Assembly (NCBI GenBank): GCA_963169105.1
Contig: OY720636.1
Span: 133,333,233 to 133,397,232, forward strand
Reading direction: 5' to 3'
Source: Ceriagrion tenellum
Lineage: Eukaryota; Arthropoda; Insecta; Odonata; Coenagrionidae
Length of the DNA stretch: 64,000 bases
The notes under the pieces were generated by a model. It saw nothing but the letters and a program-made list of their open reading frames with translations. It searched no databases and was not told the origin of the DNA. Below are positions 12,591 through 25,483 of the stretch, piece by piece; positions within the stretch are counted from its first letter, which is position 1; each line of letters begins with the position of its first letter. The translations under genes and the position numbers were made by a program.

Positions 12591-13165
12591 AATTATTTTG
12601 TGTGGGATTTTCAATCATGTCCTTCCTAACCACGGGCCTCAGGGGTTTGAAGAAGTCGAGGGACATTACAGCGTGGGAAGGCGTTGCTTTGGATTTGCTA
12701 AGAGTTTCACCTACGTCAATAGTTCCCCACCAATCCGCCTCCTTCCTGCTGTACCCTTCGCTCATGGCCGTGCATCACGCCACCTCTCGGCTTTGCAGAA
12801 ACGGGAGTAGGACTCCACCTTCTTTCGGTGAACCGTGGATCGGGTTCCGAGAAGCGACGGACGAATGGCGTTTCCTGCTCGTTCTCTCCGTTTAGGAGAT
12901 CGTAAAACAACAAAAGGGGCGCTCGTGGGCAAGATTATACAATGCGTGTGTGGGCGACCAGTTGAGGTGTTAAAGGGCAATTTGCTCCGCTCTCCTCCCG
13001 ATAAATGCGGGCCGGAGAGAAAGTGTCGGCGTCCCCTTCGTTTGGTTGACCTCTCGCACCCGAATGAAACCGGCGTCTCCCACGTTGACGGATTGCTGAA
13101 TTGGAATCATCTCTTGAGAAGCGTCTTCTTTAACCATCCTTTCGGAGAAATTGGGGGATAGGAAA
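12590..13165. other. GC-richer island with overlapping open frames, no recognised product
   Basis: Moderately CpG-rich sequence stands out from AT-rich flanks. Frames of 97-108 codons are open on the plus strand (12602-12895, 12835-13161) and 65-86 on the minus. The longest plus frame contains several Cys, Arg and Pro residues but no domain I recognise. It could be a conserved noncoding or regulatory element, or an unrecognised exon. Confidence 0.4.
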
Positions 13166-14679
13166 TTTTGTATTCTCTTTTTGACTCATTTATGCCCATG
13201 CCCATCATAAAATACGTCATGCTTTTAGGAAATTATAATTTTACTTTATTTCTCTTATCTGATTTTGAGTTTACGGAGGTCGGCTTTTTTATATCGGTCA
13301 TTTTCATTTTTACGCATTATAAACCCACTACATATAAAAATCACCACCTAAACATCCCCAAACTCGTATATGCACTACATAGTGAGACTTATTTTTCAAA
13401 TTAACTTCCCAACGAGGTAATAATTGTTGAATGGCATTTATCTTCATCAAATTTAGAATGAATTTATTTTTTTGCAATAAGTGTTGATAAAAAAATAATA
13501 TTCGGTGTCTTAAATAGCGGGGCAGTTTTGCTGAAATAATGGTTTTTTTTCAAACGAGATTTTGTGAAATATTTACAAATTAAATATTTATATCACAAAT
13601 TATCTCTACGATACAAGAGTCTCTTTCCGTTTCCTACTTCTCTCTGTAGAAGTAAAGTTGAGCTTTAGACTGCCTAGCTAAACTGAAGTGTTTTAAATGT
13701 TGATCCTACTGTTAAATTTGTCATTCCTTTGGATGTGAGATATCAGTCCTCTGACTTATTAACGGAGGCCTATAGCGATCGATAATTTTGGAGAGCGGTG
13801 TATCTTATTGAAAATATTGTAACCTAAGGATATTAACTGATTTTTTGAGCTTTTTTTTGTTGAGATATTTTTAAAGCACGCGTGTGATTGATTGCATGCT
13901 TTCCATCTAGGCAAGTGACTAAAGTGTGCCAAAATAGAATTTATCAACCCAATTATTATCGCGAAACGCATATCACGTTTACGGGATGGGCAGAGTTCGA
14001 CGTATTAATTGGGTTGTATTAATTATTAACTGGACCAAACTCCTAATGGTGTTAGTCAATCAAAGTGGAGGTATTGTCTTTTACTGGGCAAAATATTATC
14101 GTCTATCCATCGTCATTTTATCGGAACTGGGGCTAAACATTATCGTCACATTTTTCTACTAACTAAATATCTTATTCTTAATTTTTGACAATATCGTATA
14201 TTTTATAGAACAGATACAACGCTAAAACTCCTTGGATGAACAATAATTATTTTAATTACTTTTAGTTCTACTGTTATCTGAATATTAAAGGAAGGATGGT
14301 TTTCTCATTGAATTCATGTAAGGAAATGTTCTAATATGAAGTCCGAGAACTAAATTGATCCGTGGTTAATATAGTTATATATGTTCATCGTCACAATCTA
14401 CTTCGATATTTTAGCGTACTTAAATAGCCCTTGCATAGAAAATTGCTGTATTGTTTCACCAGGAGTTGTATTTTGTGCACCGGTCATCCAGTTACAACTC
14501 TGATTGAATGAGAAAATACTAGAAATTTTACGCCTTTGATCACCGTCCCCATATCTATTCTTGGGTTACAAGGCTTTAAATTATTCTATCTTCGGTTCTT
14601 TTTCATCGCTCATTAGTTCTGTCAGCAGAAGCAAAGCTAGAATTCCGCTCTCGAGAAAAAAAAAGAGAGTTTGCTGCAA
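13166..14679. other. AT-rich noncoding DNA
   Basis: Nothing recognised beyond short A/T runs. Confidence 0.5.
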
Positions 14680-15190
14680 ATAGGGCGTGGTCGGGGTGAA
14701 CACTTAAGGGCAGAAAACGAGGCGGGTGTTTGAAAGCTATCTTTGGCACTCGTTCAAATCGCTCTGCGATTCCTTGCCGACATCACAATGCGGCCGGGTT
14801 AAAGGCGAGAGGGGTGCTGAGGGAAGAGGCTGACTTGAGGGAACGGTTTATGGTGGAAAAACTTCTTGGGCCGTCCTCCGATGAACTTGTGTGTGAGACT
14901 GTGTTACTTTTTTTTTAAGGGAGAGCGGAGAGCATTTGGAAAGGTGCGAGAATTCCGTATGGATTGAGTTACCTTTTTGCCGGATCTGTTAAAAATTGAC
15001 CAGGTTTCTCTTCCCTCTGCATTTTTTCGCGCCCACCCACATCAGCCGTTCCCGCTCGCGTGGATGTCTCTCGTCCCACTGCGACTCCACGATGAAAAAA
15101 TCATCGGGATTTTGCGACTGACGCGGGAGTGGATTTGGGCACGTCACGCATAAGCTAGCAAGCCGGATGCTCCTTGATGGAAATTCATGA
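14680..15190. other. GC-richer island
   Basis: A patch of higher GC with scattered CpGs, flanked by AT-rich DNA. The 62-codon frame at 14730-14918 has no family resemblance. Function unknown. Confidence 0.4.
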
Positions 15191-16459
15191 AAAATAAGGC
15201 AAATGGTGACGTTTTAAGTGGCTTTTTGGAGATTCGTCAGTAATTTTTAGAAGTTATAGCATCTACAGGCTTAGTTAATTTATTTAAGATACTTAACATT
15301 ATTTCCAGTGTTGAAGTTTACTTTTATAGTTTTAAAGAGACAAATAGACGGAGAACTATATTAATACCACGGGCATATGAATTAAAAAAGTAAATATATG
15401 AAATTTACTGCAATATAACATGCCAAGGGGTGCCAAGGAGTTTTCAAAAATCTTCTTTACAAACTTTCTGACATAGCTTAATCTCGCAGCTTAATGATAG
15501 CTACTTACCATTCTTCTCTTAGTCATAGAATAATAAAAATGACTAATAAGTCATTTTTCAAATACCGACTGATTTTTATGTATTAACTCCGTACATATTG
15601 AAAAAGACAAAGACACCAATGATAAAATCAATCAAAACATCTGCGAGTATTATAATGTGCGTGATCTAAATCTGATGGTATATACACGATAATAATTACT
15701 GAATAAAATGGTCGCCTAAAGGATCGTAATGTCATTTATTCCCTTTTACTTATATGTTTTATAATTTATGCATCATTCTTTGCTGATGTTAGCAATCACT
15801 AATGTTAGCAATGGCTAATCTATTCATTACACTCTATATAAACAGGATATACACTTTCGTCCTTTCTTCACCTAATTCAATTTTCTATGTATATACATAA
15901 TACATAGCTAGTGCTCAAGAGTTTGATATGTCCCTCGCTAAATGTTTTGATATGTAGCAGTAGATGAATATTTTGTAAAGATAAACTCGTGCTTCTTGTG
16001 GTTTTAAAGTAGCATGATATATTTTACCAATTCGAGTTTATCGTATGAATTTTTGGAAACATTCACTTTTCTGGTGCATGACTTTGATCTTGAAACCATT
16101 ACTGGCGCCATTTTTGTACGATTTTTACTGATATTCATTATATTTCCTTACTACCGTCATCACATCCAAATACCTACTCTGTCACCTCTTTCCTCCCAAC
16201 TCATTTTCTCATCTCTGATTTCCTCATTTTCCCCATCTACCCTAACCTCCATCATTACTCAGTACCTTATTACATGTTCCATTAGCCTATCGTGTCAACT
16301 CCTAATTTACACCAATTACATGCACCAAAAACAATTCAAACTTGCCTAAACTATATATTTAATGCAATAAATCGAGGAAAAATCTTCATTAAATATTTTT
16401 AAAACTTATTAAAATTCTCTCCGAGTGCAAATTTGTTAGCAACAGCATTCTTTAGTTTA
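15190..16459. other. AT-rich noncoding DNA
   Basis: Only tiny duplications are visible: TGCCAAGG at 15421-15440 and a TGTTAGCAAT pair near 15787-15815. The 111-codon frame at 16014-16349 is Ser/Thr/Ile/Phe-rich and has no family signature. Confidence 0.5.
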
Positions 16460-16703
16460 AAAATTAAATCCGAAAATTGCAAGATTCCTCCATGATGACT
16501 TGAGCAAAATCTCGCTCAATTTACCATAAGAGGAAAAAGAGAAGGAGAATTTTTAGGTGGAAGGTATGTTATTGTAGCAAATTAATGAGTAATACATAAG
16601 TAATTTAAATTATTCTCTAATTTAGGAACGAAATTCGAAAATGGTGTCGATTATGTCTTGGGAAAAATCTCGCTCAAACTGCCTAAAGAGGAAAAAGAAG
16701 TAG
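16460..16703 (+). repeat. Diverged direct repeat, about 158-bp period
   Basis: AATCTCGCTCAA recurs at 16508 and 16666. Around it, matching upstream (CCGAAAAT/TCGAAAAT) and downstream (TAAGAGGAAAAAG/AAAGAGGAAAAAG) segments indicate an old tandem duplication with substitutions and small indels. Confidence 0.75.
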
Positions 16704-17400
16704 AATAGTAAGATATAGGGCAAATGGGGACGAAAGAGGGTGGAAGGAGGGAGAGGAGGGAGGGAAAAAGGAGGGAATGTGAGTGAAAGGGAAGTGTTGA
16801 GCGTGGATGGCGACGGGAGAACGCCTTGGGAAAGGGAGAGACTGTGAGCGGGCGCGTCAACCTCGTTCGTCGCGGCAGAGTCGAGGATGTGACGAGGGAG
16901 TGGAGTGCGGGGAGAGAGAATAAGAGGAGAGGATAGCGGGAGAAGGGAAAAATGTATAAAAATGAAAAGAGTCGAGGAAGAAAATTAAAAAAATATCCAG
17001 GCGTCATTCTTTTCGGGAGAGTAAGGAACGGCGATAACGGCACGTAGTCCTCCTCGCGCCGGGGCGTGGAAATAAAAGAGACAGAGAATTCAAAAGGAGA
17101 AAAAGAGACAAGGGTGGGACGGGTGGGAAAATGTGGAGAGGGAGCTGAGCTACTCCTTCTGCTTCTGCCCCCCAGTGAACAGCTCCTGCTCCTCACCCCT
17201 TTTCTTGTGTTCTACGTCCTGCGAAAGAATTAGCGTGCGAGAGCGTCTTATCTCCTCCTTCCCCTAACCCTTATCATTCCCTCACCTCTTTCCTCTCTAG
17301 TCTTCCCCTCGAGGCTGTTCCTTCCTCCTCACCTCTCTCCATCCCGGCGAGCCTCATCTCACGTACCCTAGCCTCGCGACGATGCTGCTATTCATGTTTC
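16704..17400. other. Purine-rich block followed by a pyrimidine-rich block
   Basis: The plus strand is G/A-rich from about 16680 to 17150 and switches to C/T-rich from about 17160 to 17345. The 181-codon minus frame over the purine half is Ser/Pro/Phe/Leu-rich low complexity. Confidence 0.55.
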
Positions 17401-17959
17401 AAAGTGTGTTAATGCTCGTGGAAGATGCTGGGTCACTGACATAAGATGCCTGGAGACAATGCAATTCCATAGAAATTTCCGGTATTATTGCATGAACACC
17501 GTATCCCATGCCCTAATTTCTCCATTATAGGATTTTGAGCGCGTCAAATCAACTCAGCGTTGTTGCATAGTGAGTATGAGTTGCATTGAACAGTGTGGAA
17601 TCGAGATAGACTCAAAGAAACATTAAGCAGTTCGTTCGTCAAATATTTCGTGGAAGCATTAAACGTCAATTCGTGGAAGTTATATTAATTGCCTTCAACG
17701 CAACGCTGCTAAATTTGGATCATTTATTGCATGTTGCATAATTTCAAGATACAGAAACGATGGTTATATATAGTCCTTGTCTCGCATGAAAATTTGAAAT
17801 TGTAATTTCGTCTATGGCATGCTGGTCTGGAATTCCGTCTTAGCATGTGTTTCCAATTCATAAAAAACCTACCATTTTCTTGAGCCCAGCTCGCACATTT
17901 TTCAACCAACTAAAGTTCACAACTCTTGTGATGCGCAGTTACACACACAAACGCAAAGA

Positions 17960-18066
17960 TACCACGCACCACGAGGATGGGATTCACCATGAAAAAATCC
18001 TTCATTGTGACCGCGGTCTAGGAAAATTATTTTTTCTCGTCGAATTTCCTCCCCATGGTGTACACA
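17960..18066. repeat. Imperfect foldback of about 105 bp
   Basis: The centre is the 10-bp palindrome GACCGCGGTC (18009-18018). The flanks pair imperfectly outward, for example CACCACGAGGATG against CACCATGGGGAGG, and GAAAAAAT against GAGAAAAAAT. Both strands therefore translate to related peptides. It could be a degraded MITE or a hairpin precursor. Confidence 0.6.
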
Positions 18067-20495
18067 TGTTTTCCTTCTAGAATAATAGAGTTTTCTATCA
18101 TTCATCGAAATTCTATAAATTCTCTCTGAAAGTCTGGACAATTGGCATTTGAAGGAATGCTTCATATGATGCTTTGAATATTTCGGCAAGTTCGATTTTT
18201 TATTTATTTAAACCCATGCCTGATCTTTGACTTGTAAATATTCAGTTCAGTGATCACTTGATCATTGGCGAGTGACGAAGAGCCGATGACATTATCACCC
18301 TAGTAGAGTTTTTATTGACAAGGTGAATGCTTTGACTGTGAGATGAAATTGATTTTTAAAAAGAGTTTGATTTACACGGCGACTTACTGCTACCTCATCG
18401 GATTTACATGAACGTAAAATTTGAAATTTTTATGATTTTTTTATTTATCCAAAATTCATTGAAATCTTTCATCTCACTCATTGGGACGTGGGCAAAATTT
18501 GCCGATTAATATTCGTTCCACGTCAAGGCCTATAGAGTTGTACTATTTTATACCTCTCATCATTCCCAATAGAAATCTCAGGGATATGGAAAGCGTTTCA
18601 TTGATGACTGGCGGATTTCTCACCAGCTGGAGAGAAATCCACATCCGATTGATCCATCAATAAACCCCTGCATGACAAATCGGATACACTCCACTATGCT
18701 CTTGGCTGTACGGTGTGCGGACATTCACGGCGCTCTGTTATTCTCAATCCTGAGTGTTAAACGGGCCGCAATCGTCCGCGATTATTTCAGTTCCCCAGTT
18801 TGGTTACTAGCACAGTGCTGCTGCACCTTTCTTGCACGAAAAGATGATTATTTAGATCTCAGAATACATGATTATTTAAGGGCGTGCTACAAGTATAACA
18901 TCTTTTACTACCCTTATATTTATCTCTGGTGATTTAAAAGCTGATATAGTTAGGGTTTACTTCCATTTTTACATGAAACTTTATTATAAATGTATAAAGC
19001 GCTAATTCTTGCGATTTAATGTTAAAAATATTTACGTTTCTTGAAATAAATGAGTCACGGATTGAATGGCTAAGTTATTTACAGGAAATGTGTGTTTCTT
19101 TTGTAATATTTGTTATCTTATTTTATATAAAATCGCTTTTTTTGGCTGTAAATGTGTGATATGAACTTTAAGTAGTTGGCATTAATGTACGAATATGTTT
19201 AGCCTCTAGGTTTTTGGAGGTGAAATAGAACGAGAAAGGTTATTTATCCTTGAGTGAAAGGCGAATCGATAATTCTTTTTAGAATGCTACCATTGCTGGT
19301 TTCTTTAAGAAAGATCTTAAGCTTTTTGTTAAAGTTTAATAAGAGTGTATTTGTTGCTATTGACCGTATTATCAATTATTTAACAATTAGCAATGTTATC
19401 AAAGAAACGAATTATGTCTGAACATACTGGTATACTTTTGTTTTAAGATTTCTTGCTACATTGTTTTGACCGACGATTTATAAAATTAACTAAATTTTTA
19501 TATTTGCCTTAGGCGTTTTTATAGCAAGTAATATTTCTGCCACGACCCATGCTGGAAGTATCTTCTGATAAGAAAAGCATTAAAAATCATTTAGGAAATA
19601 TTCTCTTTCATATGGTGTAGTGTCAGTGAATATTGTTCAATAGTGTGAATTTTTTGCTGAGTTTTTGGTGGAGGCTTAAGGATATTCCCTCTGGGTCCAA
19701 AAACAGTTTTAATTGACGCTTGCGTTTACATTTTCGTACGGAATGGACAGTGGTCTGGTAACTTTAATTTAAATGCGCTTGGAAGGATGTTATTTGAAAC
19801 CGGTGCTTTGTTGCTCGGCAGAGGGAAAATAATTAATTGAAGTTCCTTCGGGGAACACAAAACGGATTCTGTGAGGTAGAGGAACGCAGGAAAATTTAGA
19901 GATTGTTTTGCTTTATTATAACGGTCGGGATTCGTATCAAGGTTTGCGTAAATGTGTTTGGTGTAAAGCGGTAGAGAAGACCGTCAGTACTTATGCTGGA
20001 TTTTGTACAAGTGGAACTTTTTTTTTCCTCCCTTCTCTTTCGTGTAGAAAGTATGATGCGTTGCTTTCCTGACGGTAAAGGATCAGATGCAAAAATGACT
20101 TTCGAGATTCCTATTAGATCCACTGATACTCTGTTAATACTTGTTTTTATTTATCCGTTTTACACCTGAGGAAAAGTTAATCGGAGGCTGCTTTCCTTGA
20201 ACATTACTAATGTTTCATGTTTACTTCTTATATGTTAGCCTAAGAAAATGCTGTGTAATGGTGAGCTTTGAATACGACATAGATATTTTATCTTTATAAT
20301 GAGCCTGTGAGATGAAGATATTCAGTTGAACCGTTTTTTAAGTTTATGAGTGGTTTTAAGGTGCATTTGAAAGACAGCGACGATTTTATTTGCAATATTT
20401 TCATGGAATATTTTTCTCCCTAAACTAATGAATGTTAAACATTCATTTTTGGCGGGCATTGGTTCAACACCATACATGCCCCATCACTGGACAGT
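18067..20495. other. AT-rich noncoding DNA
   Basis: Nothing convincing on either strand. Short frames only. Confidence 0.5.
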
Positions 20496-20808
20496 TTGGA
20501 TTGGATTGGATTTTTGGGGAGGCGACCGACTACTGAGGTCATTTGCGCCATAGGGGATAGGTATGGGAGAAAGGGTGGAAAGAAACCCGGCGTCGGCATT
20601 AGCCTGCCCTTAACGAAAGGCGCCAAGGGGACCACGGTTTAACGTCTCATCAGAACAGACGGAGTACATACTGTACTTGAAGTGCCCTCAAGACACTCAA
20701 GTAGGAGTCGGGTTTCCTCTCAAAAACATCCATCTCTGCAGGGATTTGAAACCTGGTCGCCCGTATGGCTAGCCAGTACTTTAGCCACCACACCAACGCG
20801 ATCCTCAC
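20496..20808 (-). mobile_element. tRNA-derived SINE, minus strand
   Basis: Read on the minus strand, the head carries an A-box-like TGGTGTGGTGG (20785-20795) and, about 30 bases on, a B-box-like GGTTTCAAATCCC (20741-20753). A roughly 230-bp unrelated body follows, ending in a short pentanucleotide tail, seen on the plus strand as repeated TTGGA at 20496-20512. The body matches the copy at 43835-44120, including GAGGGCACTTCAAG and GCGCCTTTCGT segments. A tRNA-like head plus unrelated body plus simple-repeat tail is the standard SINE layout. Confidence 0.85.
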
Positions 20809-23800
20809 ACTAAGTAGTTGTGCTTGGTTAAGATATGTCATCTTGTATATTCATGTAAACGATAAGGTCAACGCTGTGGAAGGTTGTGTGTGAAAACTCA
20901 AACATCCTCACTCTAAATTCATAGAAAGAGAGAACATAATGAACGTCATAGATACTAATAATTATAGTATAAAGAATTTTAATGCTATATCATGAAGCAT
21001 GAAAATATTTCGTCTTCTGATTCGTTATTGTTATCAAAACTCTAGCGACTTTTAGTAACAGGTTCATTTTCATAATTATCTCCTGGAGTAAAAAGAATTT
21101 ACTTGAACACACTTTCTTTGACCTATTGCCTCAAATTATTTAAACCTACAATACAACCTGCGCGCAATAAAAATTGTAGAACGAGGTTTTGCAAAAAAAA
21201 TGGATCACATTCAGATGTACTCTGAAATTATTCAGACATTAATTCCTTGAGAATTATGTTTGGAGTGACATAGTTGCCAGTATTTTGCTTTTTAATTACT
21301 TCTATTCAGTGTAAATTGAATGAAAGGAACTAGATATGCTCAAATTATCTCTTTAATGAAGCTGTGAAGTCCCACTTTTTCATTTTTACCATCTGAAACT
21401 TGTTACTATAAAGGGTACTCTTCGAGACTTCAAGGCCATGAGAATATTAATCAATGCTTTGGGGTGATTCGCATAAAGAAGTGACATTATACAAAAAGAG
21501 AAAACTACAAGTACTTCCAGTGGATCGATAAAAAATATGAATCTAACAACGCTTTTAGTAAAAAAAAACCTGTTATTTTGGAAGTGAGTTCTGTAAAAAC
21601 ATGCTCGGTATTTGAATGATTAATGCTAGAAAGTACCGGTAAATTTGTTTAAATGGAAAACAATCTTTTCCACGAAGGAGATATCAAAAGAGCGTCATAT
21701 AACCGTTGCTTTATATTTATGTCAATATGCCTTTTGTTATTTAATTACGTTAATATATGAATCCGTTTTAACCATTATTATACTTGTACTCAGAAGGTAA
21801 GAAGAACTTTGCATCAAGCAGCTTTATTATGAAGCATAATTCTGTTATTATTCTATTTTCTCTGGAGATAGTTAAGAAATCGATGGGTGATTAGTCATAT
21901 TGTATTTTGAAAGAAAAGTTAATGCGAAGTAAGTGGGCTGGAGATAACGGGATCATTCAGAGGAAGGAGGTAGTAAAGGGTTAGACGAACTGCATAAATA
22001 GATTTTGGGGAAAGGTTATAGGCTGTCCGGCTGGCCTGCGAGCATATGTTGTGGGTGACCCCGGTATGGGGCCTGGGCAAAGTGGGGAAAGTTGAAAGGC
22101 ATGGGAGGATTTTGGGCGATTAGGAAGCGGGCGTAAAGGCAGGTTAAGAGATGGAGGGCTGCTGATATTTGTGGAGATAATTTTGGCTTTGTGTTTCATT
22201 TTTGATTGAGTGCAAGGCGGTTTTAGAAAGGTTTGTTCAGGGCATTTATATTTCTCTAGAGAAAGGGATGAAGACCGCAGGGAGCGCATTAATGAAACTA
22301 GGGATGCTCTAAATGAAAGGATAGATACCTGGCACTTTTGGGCTCAATATTTAAGCTGTACTTTTAAAGAGAGAATGTGGATTCCCCCATTATGTATTGT
22401 GCCTTTGACTTATTAATTTGTGCTATTAGACAATAAATACAGTATTGGTTGTAGGCATGATTTACTTGACATGAACGTCATATTAAGCGTATGGAGCGAA
22501 ATTGATTAACTCATAATTGAAGACAGCTCAATAATTTTGATACATTTCCAAAGTTTGTTCTTAATTTTCATGCAGGTGGAAGAGTTGCTCTTATTACGCT
22601 AGAAAAAAGAACAAGCGTGATATTTGGAGTTTATGCTGAAAATATTTATTAATCTTTCAAGTACGATATTTGTGAAGTTTTCCTAGGGCTACAATCCTTT
22701 TACACCATGGTATTTTCAAAATATTCCGATAATTTTTCACAAGAGATAGTAAATTTATTACTAAGGCATGTATCTGGAAATCCTCATGTTCTATCGTACA
22801 TAGTTGCTAATTGAAAACGAGGTAAAGTGTTAATTCTGATCGGTATTATATGTCAGGAAATTCGAGCGAAATAAAGCATTTATTTTAAAAGACAAACATA
22901 TTGCATATCACAAGTTAAATAGCTTAACTGCCGCGCTATTTTAAAAACCTGGATCCATTTTGTGAGAAATTTGGATAAAAGTCCATAGGAATCATTTCAT
23001 GAACTTTAATAAGTGAATAATGAATTTTATTGAAAGCAATTGATTGTTTAAATTTTTTTACTCTTGTCGTTGTATGCTCATAACAAAATGTTTGCTATAA
23101 GTAACAAAATGCTAAGTGGATGTTGAAAATATGAAAGTGAGAAGAGCAATTTGTGGAGAAATGGGGAATAGAAAGAATAAGAAGCGATACTCCCCGAGCT
23201 GGAAATGCATTCATTATAAAAGGCTGAGAGTAAAAGGCAAAGTTTAAAGTCGGTTAAATCTTTTGGTCGAGGAACAAAAACAAAAAGCGTAGGAAGAAAG
23301 ACAATTTACTTCTAGGTTCATTATCTACAAATATCTTTGGGCGCTAAGGAGAAAAGTATGGCTGTGGCTTGAAGTGAATTTCGTTTATGTTTTGTATAAA
23401 CCCTAATCACTTATTTATGCATCTTTATTATTACGAAGTGTGTAATATAATGAAAAAGGCGTGATTTTTTACCTAGCCTAATATGTATTGAGCGATGACA
23501 TGGAGTTACTGACAAAAATTCCTACTTGCAGTTCTTTATAGAACCACTATGCGCATGTAATAGCCCAGTGTTTGGCTGGATAATTTTGTCAAAACCTTGT
23601 AATTTATCGCCCCATTTTTCCAGAATAATTCATTATGTGAACTTTATAATATAAAAATAGGATTTATTTATATTAAAAGTCCTGGATCAATTTACAAAGT
23701 CCTATCAACTGTTTATTTACAATCGTGCAAAGGAATTATCTCATTGAGATAGGTAACTTAATGACTAAATTTGCGAATAGATATCTCCACAAATATGATT

Positions 23801-25044
23801 TATTTCAGTAGGAAGAGAAATATTTATCCCAGGGCTTCAGTAAAAGAACTTATTACTATTCTTGGGCTACTATATGTTGCGTACTTATCGTAAGTGGTCG
23901 TAATGAAGAAAATTTTTTTTATCATCTATTTTTAATTTATAGGATCTGGAAAATAGTATGCATTTTCTATATGTAATCGGGATAAGAATAGACCAGAGAT
24001 AAAAAATGTATTTCCAAATAATTTGATTCAAATGTTATATCTCACACAATATTGCCAATGCGTTCATATTTGGCTGCTTTTAATACTACCACTTGGTTCT
24101 AAAAGCAATATTTTAGTTTTTCACTGTAGAAGTTGCTCTATAGTATCAGAAAAATAGCCTTTTACGCAGCCACGTATTTGGAATAGAATTTTCAAGCTGA
24201 TTGTGAAAAAGGAAATCGCTAGGAAAACGTGTGACTGCCATTGTGAATATCTGGTTGCTATAAAAAAACAATGAACTTTTCTTCAAACTCGAGAACAGCC
24301 TCTCTGTAATGAAGGTGGAAAAATAAACGCTCCGGGAAGCCAGAAATTTGTTTGCCACCCGGAATAATACCTCTTCCCTCCTCACACTGCTATTTTAACG
24401 GATGGAACTAGTTGGTAGCCTGGAAACGATCAAGGCTATGAACAGACCGTTGAAACAGATTTTTTGATGAGGCAGCTAATGTTCGGACAATGATAGTTTT
24501 TTTCTTCACTGTGACAAAACTTAAAGAAGTGAATATTTACTGATGAAATTCTGTGTTTTCTTATTGCAAAACTTCAAAATTGACCCTTTTTATATTCAAT
24601 GGAGAATATTTCTATGTGGATAATTGACATTAATGGAAGGAATTCACGCATGATATTCTTTGAATGATTATAAGAAGTATTTGTAATAAAGCCATCTTAT
24701 TCCCTGGCAAACCAATCAGGGCAACCACACTTAATTAATCTAAAAGAAATTCATGCTATTTTCAGACAGTTTCCTCCGAGCACAGTTTTTGTTGAGTGAT
24801 ATATGATTCTGTGGAATGACAAAACTTTTTTGGGCAGTCAAACATGAAAATTATTGTGAGTTAAGCCTTCTTACTTTATATGATAAACCTTATCGTGTTG
24901 TTTGTTTAAAACGTATATCTGAGTCGGGGTAATGAAAAATTAACTTTATCCTGCATCGTCGCATAGGTTTTTGAAGGCTCGTACATTCTTCTGATGGGCG
25001 GCTAAAGAGGAGACTTGAAATGTTTATGTCATATTTTTCATCGT
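20809..25044. other. AT-rich noncoding DNA
   Basis: A small G-richer patch lies at about 21985-22160. No convincing gene or repeat was found. Confidence 0.5.
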
Positions 25045-25087
25045 AATACAATAAATATCCATCAGTTGGATGGATATTTATTGTATT
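25045..25087. repeat. Perfect 19-bp-stem hairpin
   Basis: Positions 25045-25063 and 25069-25087 are exact reverse complements around the 5-nt loop AGTTG. The stem is AT-rich with a GATGGATATT core. There is no T-run typical of a bacterial terminator and the context is eukaryotic, so this is probably a small palindrome or MITE remnant. Confidence 0.9.
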
Positions 25088-25445
25088 TTCATATAAATGA
25101 CTAATACTCTTTCAACACTAGAAACACTGTAACTATCATTACTATCTCTTTCTTCCTGACCAGTATTATACTTGTAAAGAGAACTTAATCTCCTATGAGG
25201 ACCTCAGTATCCTTCAACCTTTAGTATAAGTCATCATAAATTGTTATTGCTATGAATCAGTTGATGAACTTAGATTGGTGAAAAGAGGAAGCAATAGAGT
25301 TGTTTATAATAACTATGAACTATTCAGGCGCATATGTAACGAAGATATCAGGCGTTTAAACGGCTGAGTGAGTCATGACTTTGAGAGGATATTGATGTAT
25401 TTCGGACGTACAAGAGGTAAAAAATGGTGGAGTAGTAATGCTGAC

Positions 25446-25483
25446 AACCCCGACTTAAATGGATGAACCATTTCCTCGGGGTT
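25446..25483. repeat. Two-part hairpin
   Basis: The outer stem AACCCCGA/TCGGGGTT (8 bp) and inner stem AAATGG/CCATTT (6 bp) are separated by a small internal loop, with a 5-nt terminal loop. Function unknown. Confidence 0.8.

Noticed and set aside
16651..17196. 181-codon minus frame
   Set aside because: Translation of a purine-rich tract into Ser/Pro/Phe/Leu repeats; composition explains it.
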